Shown: positions 7,773 to 17,253 of the stretch, in pieces
Position numbering within the stretch: position 1 is the first letter of the stretch
How the letters are laid out: each line of letters starts with the position of its first letter
NCBI GenBank assembly: GCA_000372185.1
Contig: AQUA01000005.1
Location: 52,253 to 116,252 of the forward strand
Reading direction: 5' to 3'
DNA length: 64,000 bases
DNA from: an actinobacterium SCGC AAA278-O22
GTDB taxonomy: Bacteria > Actinomycetota > Actinomycetes > Nanopelagicales > Nanopelagicaceae
Translations under genes and position numbers: made by a program
The notes under the pieces: generated by a model
Databases searched by the model: none
Seen by the model: the letters and a program-made list of their open reading frames with translations, nothing else
What the model was told of the DNA's origin: nothing

Positions 7773-8622
7773 CAATCTCCTGTTCGGGGCGCTCAATGAT
7801 AACCGAGCTGATGCGACGTCGACGTCCTACTGGTCGCTCGGATGTTATAGACCATCCCTGCAAATCGATAGTTGAACCTGCGATTGGCACACGACCTAAC
7901 TTCTCAGCCATATATCCGCCAATGGTGTCGACATCTTCAAATTCTTCACGGTCGATTTCAATCTTGAGTTCGTCTGCTAAATCTTCAACATGCATGCTCG
8001 CTTTTGCACGTGCCTTTTTCTCACTAATCCATGTGAATGATTCAACTCCATCATCGTATTCATCAGCGATCTCACCAACAATTTCCTCGATGATATCTTC
8101 GATAGTGATGATTCCCGCTGTGCCACCATACTCATCAACGACAATGGCAAGGTGAATCTGATTGCGCTGCATCTCTTTCAGCAGCTCTGCCGCCTCTTTA
8201 TTTTCAGGCACGAAGACAGCAGGGCGTGTGTGCTGTTCTACCTTTTCAGTAGTTTCTGCTTCGTGATGATCGAGTGCGCGCTTTGCCAAATCTTTCACAT
8301 AGGTAATGCCGATGATGTTATCGATGCCGTCTCCGACTACGGGAATGCGCGAATATCCAGAGCGAAGCGCCAGCGATAGCCCTTGACGCAACGTCTTATC
8401 TTTTTCAATCCAGACCATCTCAGTGCGAGGAACCATTAATTCGCGAACCAAAGTATCGCCGAGTTCAAATACATTGTGGATCATCTCGTGTTCATCAGAT
8501 TCAACGAGACCGCGGTGATGGGCGTGATCCATCAATTGGCGAAGCTCTTCTTCATCTGCCAATAAGCCCATAGCAAAGCCTTTAAATGCCAGATTGATCT
8601 TTTTAAAGAAATGTAACTTCAC
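7759..8622 (-). CDS. CorC/HlyC-type CBS-domain protein without membrane domain
   Basis: About 287 residues: two CBS repeats (VPRTEMVWIEKDKTLRQG... and RPAVFVPENKEAAELLKEMQ), the VDEYGGTAGIITIEDIIEEI signature, then the C-terminal CorC_HlyC domain. Actinobacterial homologues in this neighbourhood normally begin with a DUF21/CNNM membrane domain of about 150-200 residues; here the gene starts right before the CBS part, like the short soluble E. coli CorC. Start taken as GTG 8622, just after the ybeY stop, with AGGTGG 10 nt upstream; GTG 8649 would overlap ybeY. The CorC family is linked to Mg/Co ion homeostasis; the role of a soluble form is unclear. Confidence 0.88.
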   Translation of the reverse strand: MKLHFFKKINLAFKGFAMGLLADEEELRQLMDHAHHRGLVESDEHEMIHNVFELGDTLVRELMVPRTEMVWIEKDKTLRQGLSLALRSGYSRIPVVGDGIDNIIGITYVKDLAKRALDHHEAETTEKVEQHTRPAVFVPENKEAAELLKEMQRNQIHLAIVVDEYGGTAGIITIEDIIEEIVGEIADEYDDGVESFTWISEKKARAKASMHVEDLADELKIEIDREEFEDVDTIGGYMAEKLGRVPIAGSTIDLQGWSITSERPVGRRRRISSVIIERPEQEIDEHE

Positions 8623-8624
8623 GA

Positions 8625-9068
8625 TTAATTGGCCACCTGTTGTGACCACTCCTGCACAATCTTCTCTTGCAGTGCAAACATTACTTTCTCTTCATCAGGA
8701 TCAGCATGGTCATAGCCCAATATGTGAAGCAAACCGTGTGTGGCAAGAATATACATTTCATGTTCAACGCTATGTCCTGCCTCGGTTGCTTGCTTTGCAG
8801 CAACGGCAGGAGCAATGACGATATCTCCAAGCGTGACGACATCGCCTCTCTTCTCGGGCATATCCATAGGAAATGAAAGAACGTCAGTGGGACCTGCTTC
8901 GTCCATCCATTTAATGTGAAGCTCTTCCATCTCTTGTGGATCGACAAAAGTTAATGAAATTTCACACTCAGGGTTGAGCTCCATATATTCGATACCGTAA
9001 TTAATCAGGGTATGCATCTGGCTTTCAGGCACCAGCGCTCCGGAGCGATTTACTAATTCAACTGTCAT
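8625..9068 (-). CDS. ybeY: Endoribonuclease YbeY (16S rRNA maturation)
   Basis: 147-residue zinc endoribonuclease that acts in 16S rRNA 3'-end processing and ribosome quality control. The zinc signature HGLLHILGYDH is at residues 111-121 (three His). Full length. It overlaps phoH by 4 nt (ATGA at 9065-9068) and is followed by corC, the usual phoH-ybeY-corC order. Confidence 0.96.
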   Translation of the reverse strand: MTVELVNRSGALVPESQMHTLINYGIEYMELNPECEISLTFVDPQEMEELHIKWMDEAGPTDVLSFPMDMPEKRGDVVTLGDIVIAPAVAAKQATEAGHSVEHEMYILATHGLLHILGYDHADPDEEKVMFALQEKIVQEWSQQVAN

Positions 9069-10048
9069 GAGTGACGAATCGGACGCGGCACAGATTTTGT
9101 CGCATCATAAGCATCGTACGCTTTCACAATGTCACCGATGAGTCGATGGCGGACTACGTCATCTGCGGTGAGCTCCATAAAGGAAATATCATCGACGCCT
9201 TCGAGAATGTCGCGAATAATTCCAAGTCCTGAACGTTGACCGTTTGGCAGATCGTTCTGCGTCACATCCCCAGTAATGACCATCTTGGAGCCAAAACCTA
9301 AGCGGGTAAGAAACATCTTCATTTGCTCAGGGGTGGTGTTCTGCGCCTCGTCCAAGATAATAAATGCATCATTGAGTGTGCGACCACGCATAAAGGCAAG
9401 TGGGGCAACTTCGATAACACCGGTCTGCATCAGACGTGGAATTGCTTCAGAATCAATCATGTCGTGAAGTGCATCAAAGAGTGGGCGTAGATAAGGATCA
9501 ATCTTTTCATTGAGAGTTCCTGGTAGGAAGCCCAACTTTTCTCCTGCTTCTACTGCAGGGCGAGACAAGATAATGCGATTTACTTTCTTTGCTTGCAGCG
9601 CTGCAACTGCCTTAGCCATTGCAAGGTAGGTCTTTCCAGTACCAGCAGGACCAATGCCAAAGGTGATGGTGTTATTTTCAATTGCATCAACATATAACTT
9701 CTGATTTGCAGTCTTGGGGCGAATAGTCTTGCCACGGTTAGAGACAATATTGAGAGATAGAACTTCGCCAGGGCTTTGAGCAGGTTCTGCCTCAAGCATC
9801 GCGATGCTTCGAGTAATTGCATCGACGTTGAGATTCTGCCCTGAACGAATTACGACCATCATCTCATTGATCAATTTCTCCATCGCAAGACAATCGATGT
9901 GAGGTCCGCGCAGAGTAATTTCATTTCCGCGGACTGTGACATTGACTGATGGAAATGCTGCCTCGATTGCCAACATATTTGCATCATTTATTCCAACGAG
10001 TGAAACCATTGGGATGGCAGGTGGGACGGTGATTAAGAGGCGTTCCAT
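9065..10048 (-). CDS. PhoH-family ATPase (PhoH-like/YbeZ)
   Basis: 327 residues. An N-terminal KH-like segment (residues ~25-75, with VTVRGNEITLRGP) precedes the PhoH ATPase domain: Walker A GPAGTGKT, FLPGTLNEKIDPYLRPLFD, Walker B FIILDEAQN, and MVITGDVTQNDLP. This is the YbeZ type, a cytosolic ATPase/putative RNA helicase that works with YbeY on rRNA, and the two genes overlap by 4 nt. A TAGATT box lies 9 nt before the ATG. Confidence 0.95.
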   Translation of the reverse strand: MERLLITVPPAIPMVSLVGINDANMLAIEAAFPSVNVTVRGNEITLRGPHIDCLAMEKLINEMMVVIRSGQNLNVDAITRSIAMLEAEPAQSPGEVLSLNIVSNRGKTIRPKTANQKLYVDAIENNTITFGIGPAGTGKTYLAMAKAVAALQAKKVNRIILSRPAVEAGEKLGFLPGTLNEKIDPYLRPLFDALHDMIDSEAIPRLMQTGVIEVAPLAFMRGRTLNDAFIILDEAQNTTPEQMKMFLTRLGFGSKMVITGDVTQNDLPNGQRSGLGIIRDILEGVDDISFMELTADDVVRHRLIGDIVKAYDAYDATKSVPRPIRHS

Positions 10049-10080
10049 ATGACTGAAAATCTATCGGTATTGAGGTGAAA

Positions 10081-10797
10081 TCACCACACGGAAAGGGCGG
10101 TGTTGACCGCAGATAGTGCAGCAAGTCCAGCATGTGCTGAGCGCAGAACGGGACGGCCCATCAGTGCAACCTTTGCACCAGCTGCTGCGAAGGTATCAAT
10201 TTCACCATCTGTTAACCCACCTTCAGGGCCGATAATGATTGCAACCTTCTTGCATCCAGGAACGACTAGTTGTGAGACTTTCATCGTTGCAGATTCATGA
10301 AATACCAGAGCCAAATCTGCTTGTGCAATCTGATCGATCACTGCATTGGTAGTAGCTACTCCAATGACTTCGGGGATACGAAAACGCCGAGATTGCTTAC
10401 TTGCTTCACGCGCTGTGGTCTGTAGCTTTTCAATTTTATCATCAGATTTTCCGATACTTCGTTCAGCTTTCCACATCACGATGCGATCTGCTCCACCCTC
10501 TGTGCAGAGCTCGATTGACTCTTTGATGCGATCGCCTTTAGGAATGGCTTGAATAACGGTGAAGTGAGTAGTTAGTGCTTCTTCAAATCCTGATTCAAGA
10601 ACTTCTACGGTCATATGTTTTTTATGTACTTCTTTCGCTTCTACGTGAGACCAACGACCTTTTCCATCAGAGAGATTGAAAAGATCACCGCTTTTCATGC
10701 GAAGAACGCGGATAGCGTGCAGAGCATCTTCGTTATTAAATTCATAGATAGACCCAACAGTTGTTGGCAAGTCATCGACGAAGAAAAGAGTCAGCAT
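10081..10797 (-). CDS. rsmE: 16S rRNA (uracil1498-N3)-methyltransferase
   Basis: 238-residue SPOUT-class methyltransferase that puts a methyl group on N3 of U1498 in 16S rRNA using S-adenosylmethionine. N-terminal PUA-like part, then the knotted domain with IIGPEGGLTDGEI and LRSAHAGLAALSAVN near the C-terminus. The start overlaps the dnaJ stop by 1 nt (TAATG), so it is in the hrcA-dnaJ transcript, as in most actinobacteria. Confidence 0.95.
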   Translation of the reverse strand: MLTLFFVDDLPTTVGSIYEFNNEDALHAIRVLRMKSGDLFNLSDGKGRWSHVEAKEVHKKHMTVEVLESGFEEALTTHFTVIQAIPKGDRIKESIELCTEGGADRIVMWKAERSIGKSDDKIEKLQTTAREASKQSRRFRIPEVIGVATTNAVIDQIAQADLALVFHESATMKVSQLVVPGCKKVAIIIGPEGGLTDGEIDTFAAAGAKVALMGRPVLRSAHAGLAALSAVNTALSVW

Positions 10798-11909
10798 TAG
10801 CGACCAAAGGCATCGCGGAATTTAGAGAAGAGGCCTTCTCGGTGGCCCTTAACCTTCACTTCGCCAACTCTTTCACCGCGCGATGAAGCAAATTCTTTGA
10901 GTAATTTCTCTTGATCTCGGCTGAGCTTATGTGGCGTTGCCACATCGACATGAACAATCAAATCTCCGCGATGTGTTGTGCGCAGACGAGTCATACCTTT
11001 GCCCTTGACTGGAATTGTCGTGCCGCTCTGTGTGCCGGCTTTGATATCGACCTTTACTGGGCCGTCAAGAGTTTCAACTTGCACGGTTGTGCCAAGTGCT
11101 GCGGCAGCAAAAGATATTTCGATTTGGATATGTAAGTTATCTCCATCGCGAAGCAGGAATTCATGTTCTGCCTCAACAATTTCAACGTAGAGATCTCCTG
11201 CCGGTCCACCACCTTGACCTACTTCACCGCGCCCAGCCATCTGAATACGGTTTCCGGTTTCTACACCTGCAGGAACTTTTACATTAATTGTTTGGCGCGC
11301 GCGTACTCGTCCATCTCCTCCGCATTCGCGGCAAGGATCGGTAATCACGCTTCCGTACCCTGAACAGTTATTGCACGGACGCGATGTCATTACTTGGCCA
11401 AGGAATGACTTCTGAACAAATTGTGTTTCACCGCGCCCTTTGCAGACGGGACACATTGTGGGTGCGCTTTGATTTGCAGTTCCTTGTCCTTCGCACTTCT
11501 GGCACACAACTGCAGATTCCAAAGTGATATCGCGCTCTGTTCCAAAGCATGCTTCGTTGAGATCTACCTCAACGCGAATGAGTGCATCTTGTCCTTGTCG
11601 CATACGTGGACGTGGTCCGCGATTTCCACCGCCACCAAAGAATGCATCCATGATGTCGCTAAATCCGCCGCCTCCGAATCCGCCACCGAATCCACCGCCA
11701 AAACCTTGTCCACCCATGTCATATTGCTGACGCTTCTGAGGATCAGAGAGCGTGTCATAGGCAGCGGTAACTTCCTTAAATTTATTTTGTACTTCAGGAT
11801 CTGGATTGACATCTGGATGCAGTTCGCGGGCAATCTTGCGATATGCCTTTTTGATGTCATCTTGCGATGCACCTCGGTCGAGTCCAAGCAGATCGTAATA
11901 ATCAGCCAT
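10797..11909 (-). CDS. dnaJ: Chaperone DnaJ (Hsp40)
   Basis: 370-residue co-chaperone that stimulates DnaK's ATPase and hands over unfolded clients. J domain with HPD at residues 31-33; Gly/Phe-rich linker around residues 68-95; four zinc repeats CQKCEGQG, CPVCKGRG, CNNCSGYG, CRECGGDG; C-terminal substrate-binding domain. It begins on the last base of hrcA's stop codon, so it is controlled with hrcA from the CIRCE promoter. This fits the HrcA-linked DnaJ2 of actinobacteria; the dnaK-grpE genes are elsewhere. Confidence 0.97.
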   Translation of the reverse strand: MADYYDLLGLDRGASQDDIKKAYRKIARELHPDVNPDPEVQNKFKEVTAAYDTLSDPQKRQQYDMGGQGFGGGFGGGFGGGGFSDIMDAFFGGGGNRGPRPRMRQGQDALIRVEVDLNEACFGTERDITLESAVVCQKCEGQGTANQSAPTMCPVCKGRGETQFVQKSFLGQVMTSRPCNNCSGYGSVITDPCRECGGDGRVRARQTINVKVPAGVETGNRIQMAGRGEVGQGGGPAGDLYVEIVEAEHEFLLRDGDNLHIQIEISFAAAALGTTVQVETLDGPVKVDIKAGTQSGTTIPVKGKGMTRLRTTHRGDLIVHVDVATPHKLSRDQEKLLKEFASSRGERVGEVKVKGHREGLFSKFRDAFGR

Positions 11910-12637
11910 TACTTGCCGCCCTCTTCAAGAAAACGACCGACATAGCGAGCAACTGCAGAGACCGCAGCCATAGAGCCTGCGTAATCCATACGTGTAGGAC
12001 CGAGAATTCCCAGTGAAGCATCGGTTCCATAGCCAACAGTGACAAGTGAAGTTGTCTGCAAACTTGAATCTGGTTGTTCGCTGCCGATGGTGACATGAAC
12101 AGTGGAATGTGCATCGCTTAAGAGTCGAAGCAATACAACTTGTTCTTCGAGCGCTTCAAGGATGGGAGAAAGAGTATGTCCAAGATCTTCACCAGATCGC
12201 GCCAAGTTTGCCGTTCCTGAAATCGCCATCATTTCTCGTCCTTGTGAATCACCAATCTTTGGATACTTCACTACAGCTACCTGCTTTGTAATATCTGCCA
12301 ACAACTTGGCTGAGCGCTTAACGACATCATCTAGATCGTGTGCTCCCTCAAGGAAAGTTTCAATCGCGCGACGTTCTGCAGCTGACAGTGGTTTGATGGC
12401 AGAGAGCTTGTCGACAAAGAGTCGGTAGCCACGATCTGTGGGAATGCGGCCAGCACTGGTGTGAGGTTGTGTAATCAAACCTTCTTCTTCAAGCACCGCC
12501 ATCTCATTGCGAATCGTTGCCGGACTAATTCCGAGCGCACGCTTTTCGGCAATTGCCTTGGAGCCGACAGGCTCTTGGGTTTCGACATATTCGTCGACAA
12601 TTGCTCGCAGAATTTCGAGGCGGCGATCAGTGGTCAT
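11909..12637 (-). CDS. hrcA: Heat-shock repressor HrcA, shortened
   Basis: 242 residues. The N-terminal winged helix ([40 protein letters not shown]) and the following [18 protein letters not shown] motif are intact, so binding to CIRCE is expected. HrcA is usually ~340 residues; about 95 residues of the central GAF-like/inserted domain are missing between [10 protein letters not shown] and the C-terminal [11 protein letters not shown]...[16 protein letters not shown]. The frame is clean, so this is a shortened protein rather than a frameshift. HrcA represses the dnaJ and chaperonin operons and needs GroEL for activity in other species. A CIRCE operator lies directly upstream (autoregulation). 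Confidence 0.94.
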   Translation of the reverse strand: MTTDRRLEILRAIVDEYVETQEPVGSKAIAEKRALGISPATIRNEMAVLEEEGLITQPHTSAGRIPTDRGYRLFVDKLSAIKPLSAAERRAIETFLEGAHDLDDVVKRSAKLLADITKQVAVVKYPKIGDSQGREMMAISGTANLARSGEDLGHTLSPILEALEEQVVLLRLLSDAHSTVHVTIGSEQPDSSLQTTSLVTVGYGTDASLGILGPTRMDYAGSMAAVSAVARYVGRFLEEGGK

Positions 12638-12640
12638 GGT

Positions 12641-12667
12641 TTGGCAATCTTATCGTGCGAGTGCTAA
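12641..12667. promoter_or_regulatory. CIRCE operator overlapping hrcA promoter and hemW stop codon
   Basis: TTGGCAATC, 9 nt, GAGTGCTAA: the right arm is perfect and the left arm matches 7 of 9 to the CIRCE consensus (TTAGCACTC-N9-GAGTGCTAA). A -10 box TAAGAT for hrcA (minus strand, 12647-12652) lies across the end of the left arm and the spacer, so HrcA binding would block the promoter. The right arm contains the TAG stop codon of hemW (12664-12666). Confidence 0.88.
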
Positions 12668-13782
12668 CCCAGCATCACGTGAGTAAGTCGGTCTGCAATC
12701 AAGCGACCTTGTGGAGTCAGCGTCAGCGTTTGTTCTGTCTCAATGACATGGCCGCTCTTGATGTATTCCATGGTGCGTTCGTACTGTGCAACAGTGAGGG
12801 CAGCCTTCTTCACACCTTCTGGCATCCGGATAGCGAGCATGATGTATTCAGATTTCTTCTCTTCATCGCTCAAGATTTCAGAATCTTTAATCGGAGACTC
12901 CCCTGCAAATACCTTTTCTTTATAGGCACTTGGGTGCTTTACATTCCAGAATCGTTTCTGATCAATATGTGAATGTGCACCTGGTCCAAGTCCCCACCAG
13001 TTTTTGGATTTCCAATAGGCAATATTGTGGCGACATTGATGTCCAGGCTTTGCCCAATTAGAAAGTTCGTACCATTTCAAACCTTTTTGCAAACATTGTT
13101 GATCAATAAGCAAATACATATCTGCCATCACATCATCATCGGGCATGGTGTATTCACCGCGTTTAATTTGTGCAGCCAGTTTGGTTCCTTCTTCAACAAT
13201 CAGCGCATATGCGCTGATGTGATTAATATTCAGTGAGAGCGCTTCCTTGACCGTTGCAGCCCAATCCCCCAACGTTTCACCAGGTGCTCCATAAATCAGA
13301 TCAACACTGACAGACTGGAATCCAGCCACTCGCGCCATATCGACAGCTTTACGGACGTTTTCGGGGTTATGGGTGCGATCGAGAACTTTTAACACATCTG
13401 GGTTGGAAGATTGCATTCCAAATGAGATACGATTAAAACCAACAGCAATTAACTCGTTGAGTTTCTCTTGTGTCACCGAATCAGGGTTTGCTTCAAGGGT
13501 AATTTCACAATCATCGGTCACTCCATTACGAGCTTTAATCGCAGCAATAACCCGACCAAGATCCTTAGGTGGCAGCAGCGATGGAGTTCCGCCACCGAAG
13601 AAGATGGTGGGTACCACATCTGTAGGTGCCACCTCTAGCTCTTTGAGTACGGCATCAATGTAATCGCCTGAAACGATTTCGAGCGTTGCGCCATCTTGGA
13701 GTTCAGATGGTGTGTAGGTATTGAAGTCACAATATCCGCAGCGACGTACACAGTAAGGAATATGGACGTAGAACGAGAGCAT
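12664..13782 (-). CDS. hemW: HemW, radical-SAM heme chaperone (HemN-like)
   Basis: 372 residues. Radical SAM cluster motif CX3CX2C at Cys11, Cys15, Cys18 (YCVRRCGYC), then IFFGGGTPSLL, and the C-terminal HemN-like domain with WWGLGPGAHSHI. This protein family was once called oxygen-independent coproporphyrinogen oxidase; the HemW subgroup binds heme and inserts it into respiratory enzymes. It sits between lepA and hrcA, as usual in actinobacteria. Confidence 0.93.
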   Translation of the reverse strand: MLSFYVHIPYCVRRCGYCDFNTYTPSELQDGATLEIVSGDYIDAVLKELEVAPTDVVPTIFFGGGTPSLLPPKDLGRVIAAIKARNGVTDDCEITLEANPDSVTQEKLNELIAVGFNRISFGMQSSNPDVLKVLDRTHNPENVRKAVDMARVAGFQSVSVDLIYGAPGETLGDWAATVKEALSLNINHISAYALIVEEGTKLAAQIKRGEYTMPDDDVMADMYLLIDQQCLQKGLKWYELSNWAKPGHQCRHNIAYWKSKNWWGLGPGAHSHIDQKRFWNVKHPSAYKEKVFAGESPIKDSEILSDEEKKSEYIMLAIRMPEGVKKAALTVAQYERTMEYIKSGHVIETEQTLTLTPQGRLIADRLTHVMLG

Positions 13783-13787
13783 GATCT

Positions 13788-15668
13788 TTACGATTCGAGC
13801 TTACGCGCTGCTTTAATCTTTTCGATATCGGCATCAGTGGCAAGGGCTGCAACGAAGGCTTCTTGTGGAACTTCAACGCGTCCCACCATCTTCATGCGCT
13901 TCTTACCTTCCTTCTGCTTCTCGAGAAGTTTGCGCTTACGTGAAATGTCTCCGCCATAACACTTAGCAAGAACATCTTTACGGATAGCGCGAATAGATTC
14001 ACGAGCAATAATGCGTGAACCAATTGCTGCCTGAATCGGAACTTCGAATTGTTGGCGCGGAATGAGCTCGCGCAACTTGCCGGTCATCATCACGCCATAG
14101 GCATACGCCTTATCGCGGTGAACAATGGCGCTAAAGGCATCGACTGCTTCACCCTGTAAGAGAATGTCGACCTTCACCAAGTTGCCTTCTTCGTCGCCCA
14201 TCTCTTCGTAATCAAGAGATGCATAGCCACGTGTGCGAGACTTCAATTGATCAAAGAAGTCGAAGACAATTTCAGCAAGTGGCAAGGTGTAGCGGATTTC
14301 AACGCGATCTTCAGAGATGTAATCCATACCGAGCATCACGCCACGACGCTCTTGGCAGAGCTCCATGATGGTTCCGATAAATTCTGCAGGCGCCAAAATT
14401 GTTGATTTAACGATTGGTTCTTTGACGTTGTTGATCTTGCCATCAGGAAATTCTGATGGGTTGGTAACGATAAATTCTTTCCCATCTTCCATTGTGACGC
14501 GATAGACCACATTGGGAGCAGTTGAAATCAAGTTAAGTTTTGCTTCGCGTTCCAAACGCTCGCGCACAATTTCCATGTGGAGAAGGCCTAAGAAGCCGCA
14601 ACGGAAACCAAAACCTAGAGCTGCAGAACTTTCGGGTTCGTAGACAAGGGCAGCATCATTAAGTTGCAGCTTTTCAAGCGCATCGCGCAATACTGGAAAA
14701 TCTGCGCCATCGAGTGGGAATAGACCAGAGAAGACCATTGGCTTGGGATCTTTATATCCGCCAAGTGCTTCCTTAGTAGGACGCGCAAAGTTAGTAATGG
14801 TGTCACCTACACGTGATTGGCGAACATCTTTTACACCAGTAATTAAGTAACCCACTTCGCCCACACCAAGACCCTTGGATGGCATTGGTTCGGGGCTAAT
14901 AACGCCGACTTCGAGTGCTTCGTGTTTTACACCAGTTGAGAACATCTGAATCTGTTCGCGTGGATTGATGCGACCATCAACAACGCGAACATAGGTAACA
15001 ACGCCACGATAAGAGTCGTAGACAGAGTCAAAGATAAGTGCACGTGCAGGTGCATCGGCATCTCCAACAGGAGCTGGAATCTGCGCAATGATTTGATCAA
15101 GAAGGTCAGCAACACCGTCACCAGTTTTACCAGAAACGCGTAAGACATCTTCAACTTTGCAACCAATCAGACCAGCAAGTTCTGCTGCAAACTTTTCAGG
15201 TTGCGCATTGGGAAGATCGATTTTATTGAGAACTGGAATGATGGTGAGGTTGTTCTCCATCGCGAGGTACAGGTTGGCAAGTGTCTGGGCTTCAATACCT
15301 TGTGCGCAGTCGACCAATAACACTGCGCCTTCACATGCAGCGAGCGAGCGCGATACTTCATAGGTAAAGTCAACGTGGCCCGGTGTGTCGATCATGTTGA
15401 GGACATATTCCTGTCCATCTATTCCGCTGCGCCAGGGAAGGCGAACTGCTTGAGACTTAATAGTGATTCCGCGTTCGCGTTCGATATCCATGCGATCGAG
15501 ATATTGGGCGCGCATATTGCGTGCCTCGACTACCTCAGTAATTTGGAGCATGCGATCGGCGAGCGTTGATTTGCCGTGATCGATGTGGGCGATGATGCAG
15601 AAATTGCGAATCTGCGCCGGATTGGTGGAGGCTGGTTGTGGCGCCTTGGCAATGGATATTGCAGGCAC
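13788..15668 (-). CDS. lepA: Elongation factor 4 (LepA)
   Basis: 626-residue translational GTPase that remodels or back-translocates ribosomes and aids 30S biogenesis. G1 AHIDHGKST near residue 30, switch region [12 protein letters not shown]3 DTPGHVDF, G4 NKIDLP, then the LepA-specific C-terminal domain with [20 protein letters not shown]. Start is GTG 15668 with AAAGG about 9 nt upstream. Full length. Confidence 0.97.
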   Translation of the reverse strand: MPAISIAKAPQPASTNPAQIRNFCIIAHIDHGKSTLADRMLQITEVVEARNMRAQYLDRMDIERERGITIKSQAVRLPWRSGIDGQEYVLNMIDTPGHVDFTYEVSRSLAACEGAVLLVDCAQGIEAQTLANLYLAMENNLTIIPVLNKIDLPNAQPEKFAAELAGLIGCKVEDVLRVSGKTGDGVADLLDQIIAQIPAPVGDADAPARALIFDSVYDSYRGVVTYVRVVDGRINPREQIQMFSTGVKHEALEVGVISPEPMPSKGLGVGEVGYLITGVKDVRQSRVGDTITNFARPTKEALGGYKDPKPMVFSGLFPLDGADFPVLRDALEKLQLNDAALVYEPESSAALGFGFRCGFLGLLHMEIVRERLEREAKLNLISTAPNVVYRVTMEDGKEFIVTNPSEFPDGKINNVKEPIVKSTILAPAEFIGTIMELCQERRGVMLGMDYISEDRVEIRYTLPLAEIVFDFFDQLKSRTRGYASLDYEEMGDEEGNLVKVDILLQGEAVDAFSAIVHRDKAYAYGVMMTGKLRELIPRQQFEVPIQAAIGSRIIARESIRAIRKDVLAKCYGGDISRKRKLLEKQKEGKKRMKMVGRVEVPQEAFVAALATDADIEKIKAARKLES

Positions 15669-15714
15669 TTAAGCGACCTTTACCTTATGTGTTTCTAAAA
15701 GGTTCGGCGCAGAA

Positions 15715-15984
15715 TTAACGAACGCCGGCTTTAGCAGCTGCCTTAGCCATTGAAGACTTCTTATTTGCAGCAGCGTTCTTGTGAATGACGCCCTTTGACA
15801 CTGCAACATCGAGAGCCTTTGATGCTGCGCGGAGTTCAGCGGTGGTTGCAGCAGCGTCACCCTTGACGACAGCTTCGCGGAATTTGCGAACAGCGGTCTT
15901 GATAGATGATGAGACAGACTTGTTACGAAGGTATGCCTTCTCGTTTGTCTTAATACGCTTGATCTGCGACTTGATATTTGCCAT
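15715..15984 (-). CDS. rpsT: 30S ribosomal protein S20
   Basis: 89 residues, basic and helical ([21 protein letters not shown]...), binding the 5' domain of 16S rRNA. Start set at ATG 15984 because [10 protein letters not shown] is the family N-terminus and a GGAG lies 10 nt upstream. Placed between holA and lepA as in other actinobacteria. Confidence 0.97.
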   Translation of the reverse strand: MANIKSQIKRIKTNEKAYLRNKSVSSSIKTAVRKFREAVVKGDAAATTAELRAASKALDVAVSKGVIHKNAAANKKSSMAKAAAKAGVR

Positions 15985-16042
15985 TCGTGTAGCGCTCCGT
16001 CTGTGAGTTTTTAGCCAAACCTTGTGATTTGTGCAGATGCGT

Positions 16043-16071
16043 AGGTTATCAGCGTAAGGGTGCCACCCCAA
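16043..16071 (-). promoter_or_regulatory. Probable rpsT promoter
   Basis: TTGGGG (16066-16071), 17-nt spacer, TAACCT (16043-16048) on the minus strand. It would give an untranslated leader of about 50 nt before rpsT, in contrast with the leaderless genes of this window. Confidence 0.4.
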
Positions 16072-16082
16072 AATCGAGATTT

Positions 16083-17033
16083 TTAACGCTGAGCGCGAGC
16101 GGCGGCGATGGTCTGTAGGGCTTTTTCAAGGGCGTAGATGGGGTCTGATGAGGCGCCCTTCACATCGGCATCGGCCTTGGCGATCGCTTCAACAGCTGAT
16201 GCGATTCCACGAGGTGTCCATGATTGAAGTTGGCGCCGCGCTTTATCAATCTGCCACGGTGCCATTCCGAGTTGTCCGGCAAGTTCAAAAGATTTTGCGC
16301 CACGGTTTACTCCCGAAACTTTTGCAATCGAACGTAGCGATGATGCAATCGCAGATGTGACCATCACTGGATCGGTTCCGGTTTCAAGTGCGCTTCGCAA
16401 AGTAATAAGCGCTATTGGGAGATTTCCTTCAAGGGCTGCATCAGCGACATCAAAGCCCGTTGTCTCGATTCGACCTTGGTGAAATTTATCCACTATCGCT
16501 TCATCAATCGCACCTGCTGGTGCATCGAGTGCTAACTGTGAAACTGCAGATTGCAATTCTCGCAAGTCGTTACCGAGCGCTCCCACCATTGCTTTGATTG
16601 CACCTGGCGTTGCTTTGCGTCCAGCATCTTGAAATAATCCTTTGACAAAATCTTCTTTCTCAGATTCTTTCTTGATGGCATCACAGGGCACGATTTCTGG
16701 CTTAATCTTCTTGATGGCATCGAGAAGTGCTTTACCTTTGACTCCACCTTTGTGAATAAATATCACCGTCATTGTGGAATCGGGTTCTTCTAAATATCGA
16801 GTGACTTCGACCTTGGATTCTTCGGGCAAATCCTGCAGATCTTTAATGATGAGCGCACGACGTTCGGAAAAGAGTGATGGCGCAAGTGCATCGGCAATAT
16901 CGCCGACTAAGGCGTCGGAGGCATCGATGGTGGTGATTTCAGCTTTCTCATCTTTGAGTTGCGCCTGTAATTTGGCGAGAGCGCGATCGGCCAGTGCGCC
17001 TTCAGAGCCGAGCAGCAGATAAAAGGCATTCAT
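16083..17033 (-). CDS. holA: DNA polymerase III delta subunit (clamp-loader)
   Basis: 316 residues. The N-terminal part ([19 protein letters not shown]...) matches the nucleotide-binding-like domain of delta that opens the beta clamp; [21 protein letters not shown] is the clamp-binding region; the C-terminal helical domain ([20 protein letters not shown]) is typical. TTAGGAG lies 6 nt before the ATG. The gene directly follows the comEC remnant. Confidence 0.93.
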   Translation of the reverse strand: MNAFYLLLGSEGALADRALAKLQAQLKDEKAEITTIDASDALVGDIADALAPSLFSERRALIIKDLQDLPEESKVEVTRYLEEPDSTMTVIFIHKGGVKGKALLDAIKKIKPEIVPCDAIKKESEKEDFVKGLFQDAGRKATPGAIKAMVGALGNDLRELQSAVSQLALDAPAGAIDEAIVDKFHQGRIETTGFDVADAALEGNLPIALITLRSALETGTDPVMVTSAIASSLRSIAKVSGVNRGAKSFELAGQLGMAPWQIDKARRQLQSWTPRGIASAVEAIAKADADVKGASSDPIYALEKALQTIAAARAQR

Positions 17034-17042
17034 CGCGTGCTC

Positions 17043-17249
17043 CTAACTCCAATAGAAAATTCGTAGCCATCGTTTACTTCGCTGAATGGAGAGTCGGTGG
17101 CGCTGAGCCCGGATAGCAACAGCGCCATCGACATCTGTACGCAATACCTTAGCGTGTAATTGAGTCAGCGCCGAGATAGTGCTTTGCGCAGGATGGCCGT
17201 AGCTGTTTCCGGTGCCAACGCTGATGAACGATTTTCTAGATTCGCACTG
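17043..17249 (-). pseudogene. comEC: comEC remnant (C-terminal end of DNA-uptake channel protein)
   Basis: In the 220-nt gap between leuS and holA, the minus strand has an open frame ending with TAG at 17043-17045. Most of it reads as the very end of ComEC's metallo-beta-lactamase-like domain: FISVGTGNSYGHPAQSTI, then TQLHAKVLRTDVDGAVAI. The equivalent part of intact ComEC is an SxGxxNxYGHPxxxxL...V.RTDxxGA pattern. The rest of the protein (hundreds of residues, including all membrane helices) and comEA are absent; the frame meets a stop 2 nt from the leuS stop codon. leuS-comEA-comEC-holA is the normal actinobacterial order, so this is a deletion scar. There is no start codon or ribosome site. 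Confidence 0.85.
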
Positions 17250-17253
17250 CTAA

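Noticed and set aside
11665..11707. Repeat-like GC-rich tract (Gly/Phe-coding) in dnaJ
   Set aside because: It is the normal low-complexity Gly/Phe linker of DnaJ, not a DNA repeat element.
16060..16082. GGGTG-G-CACCC inverted repeat after holA as terminator
   Set aside because: No U tract follows on the minus strand, and it overlaps the probable rpsT -35 region.
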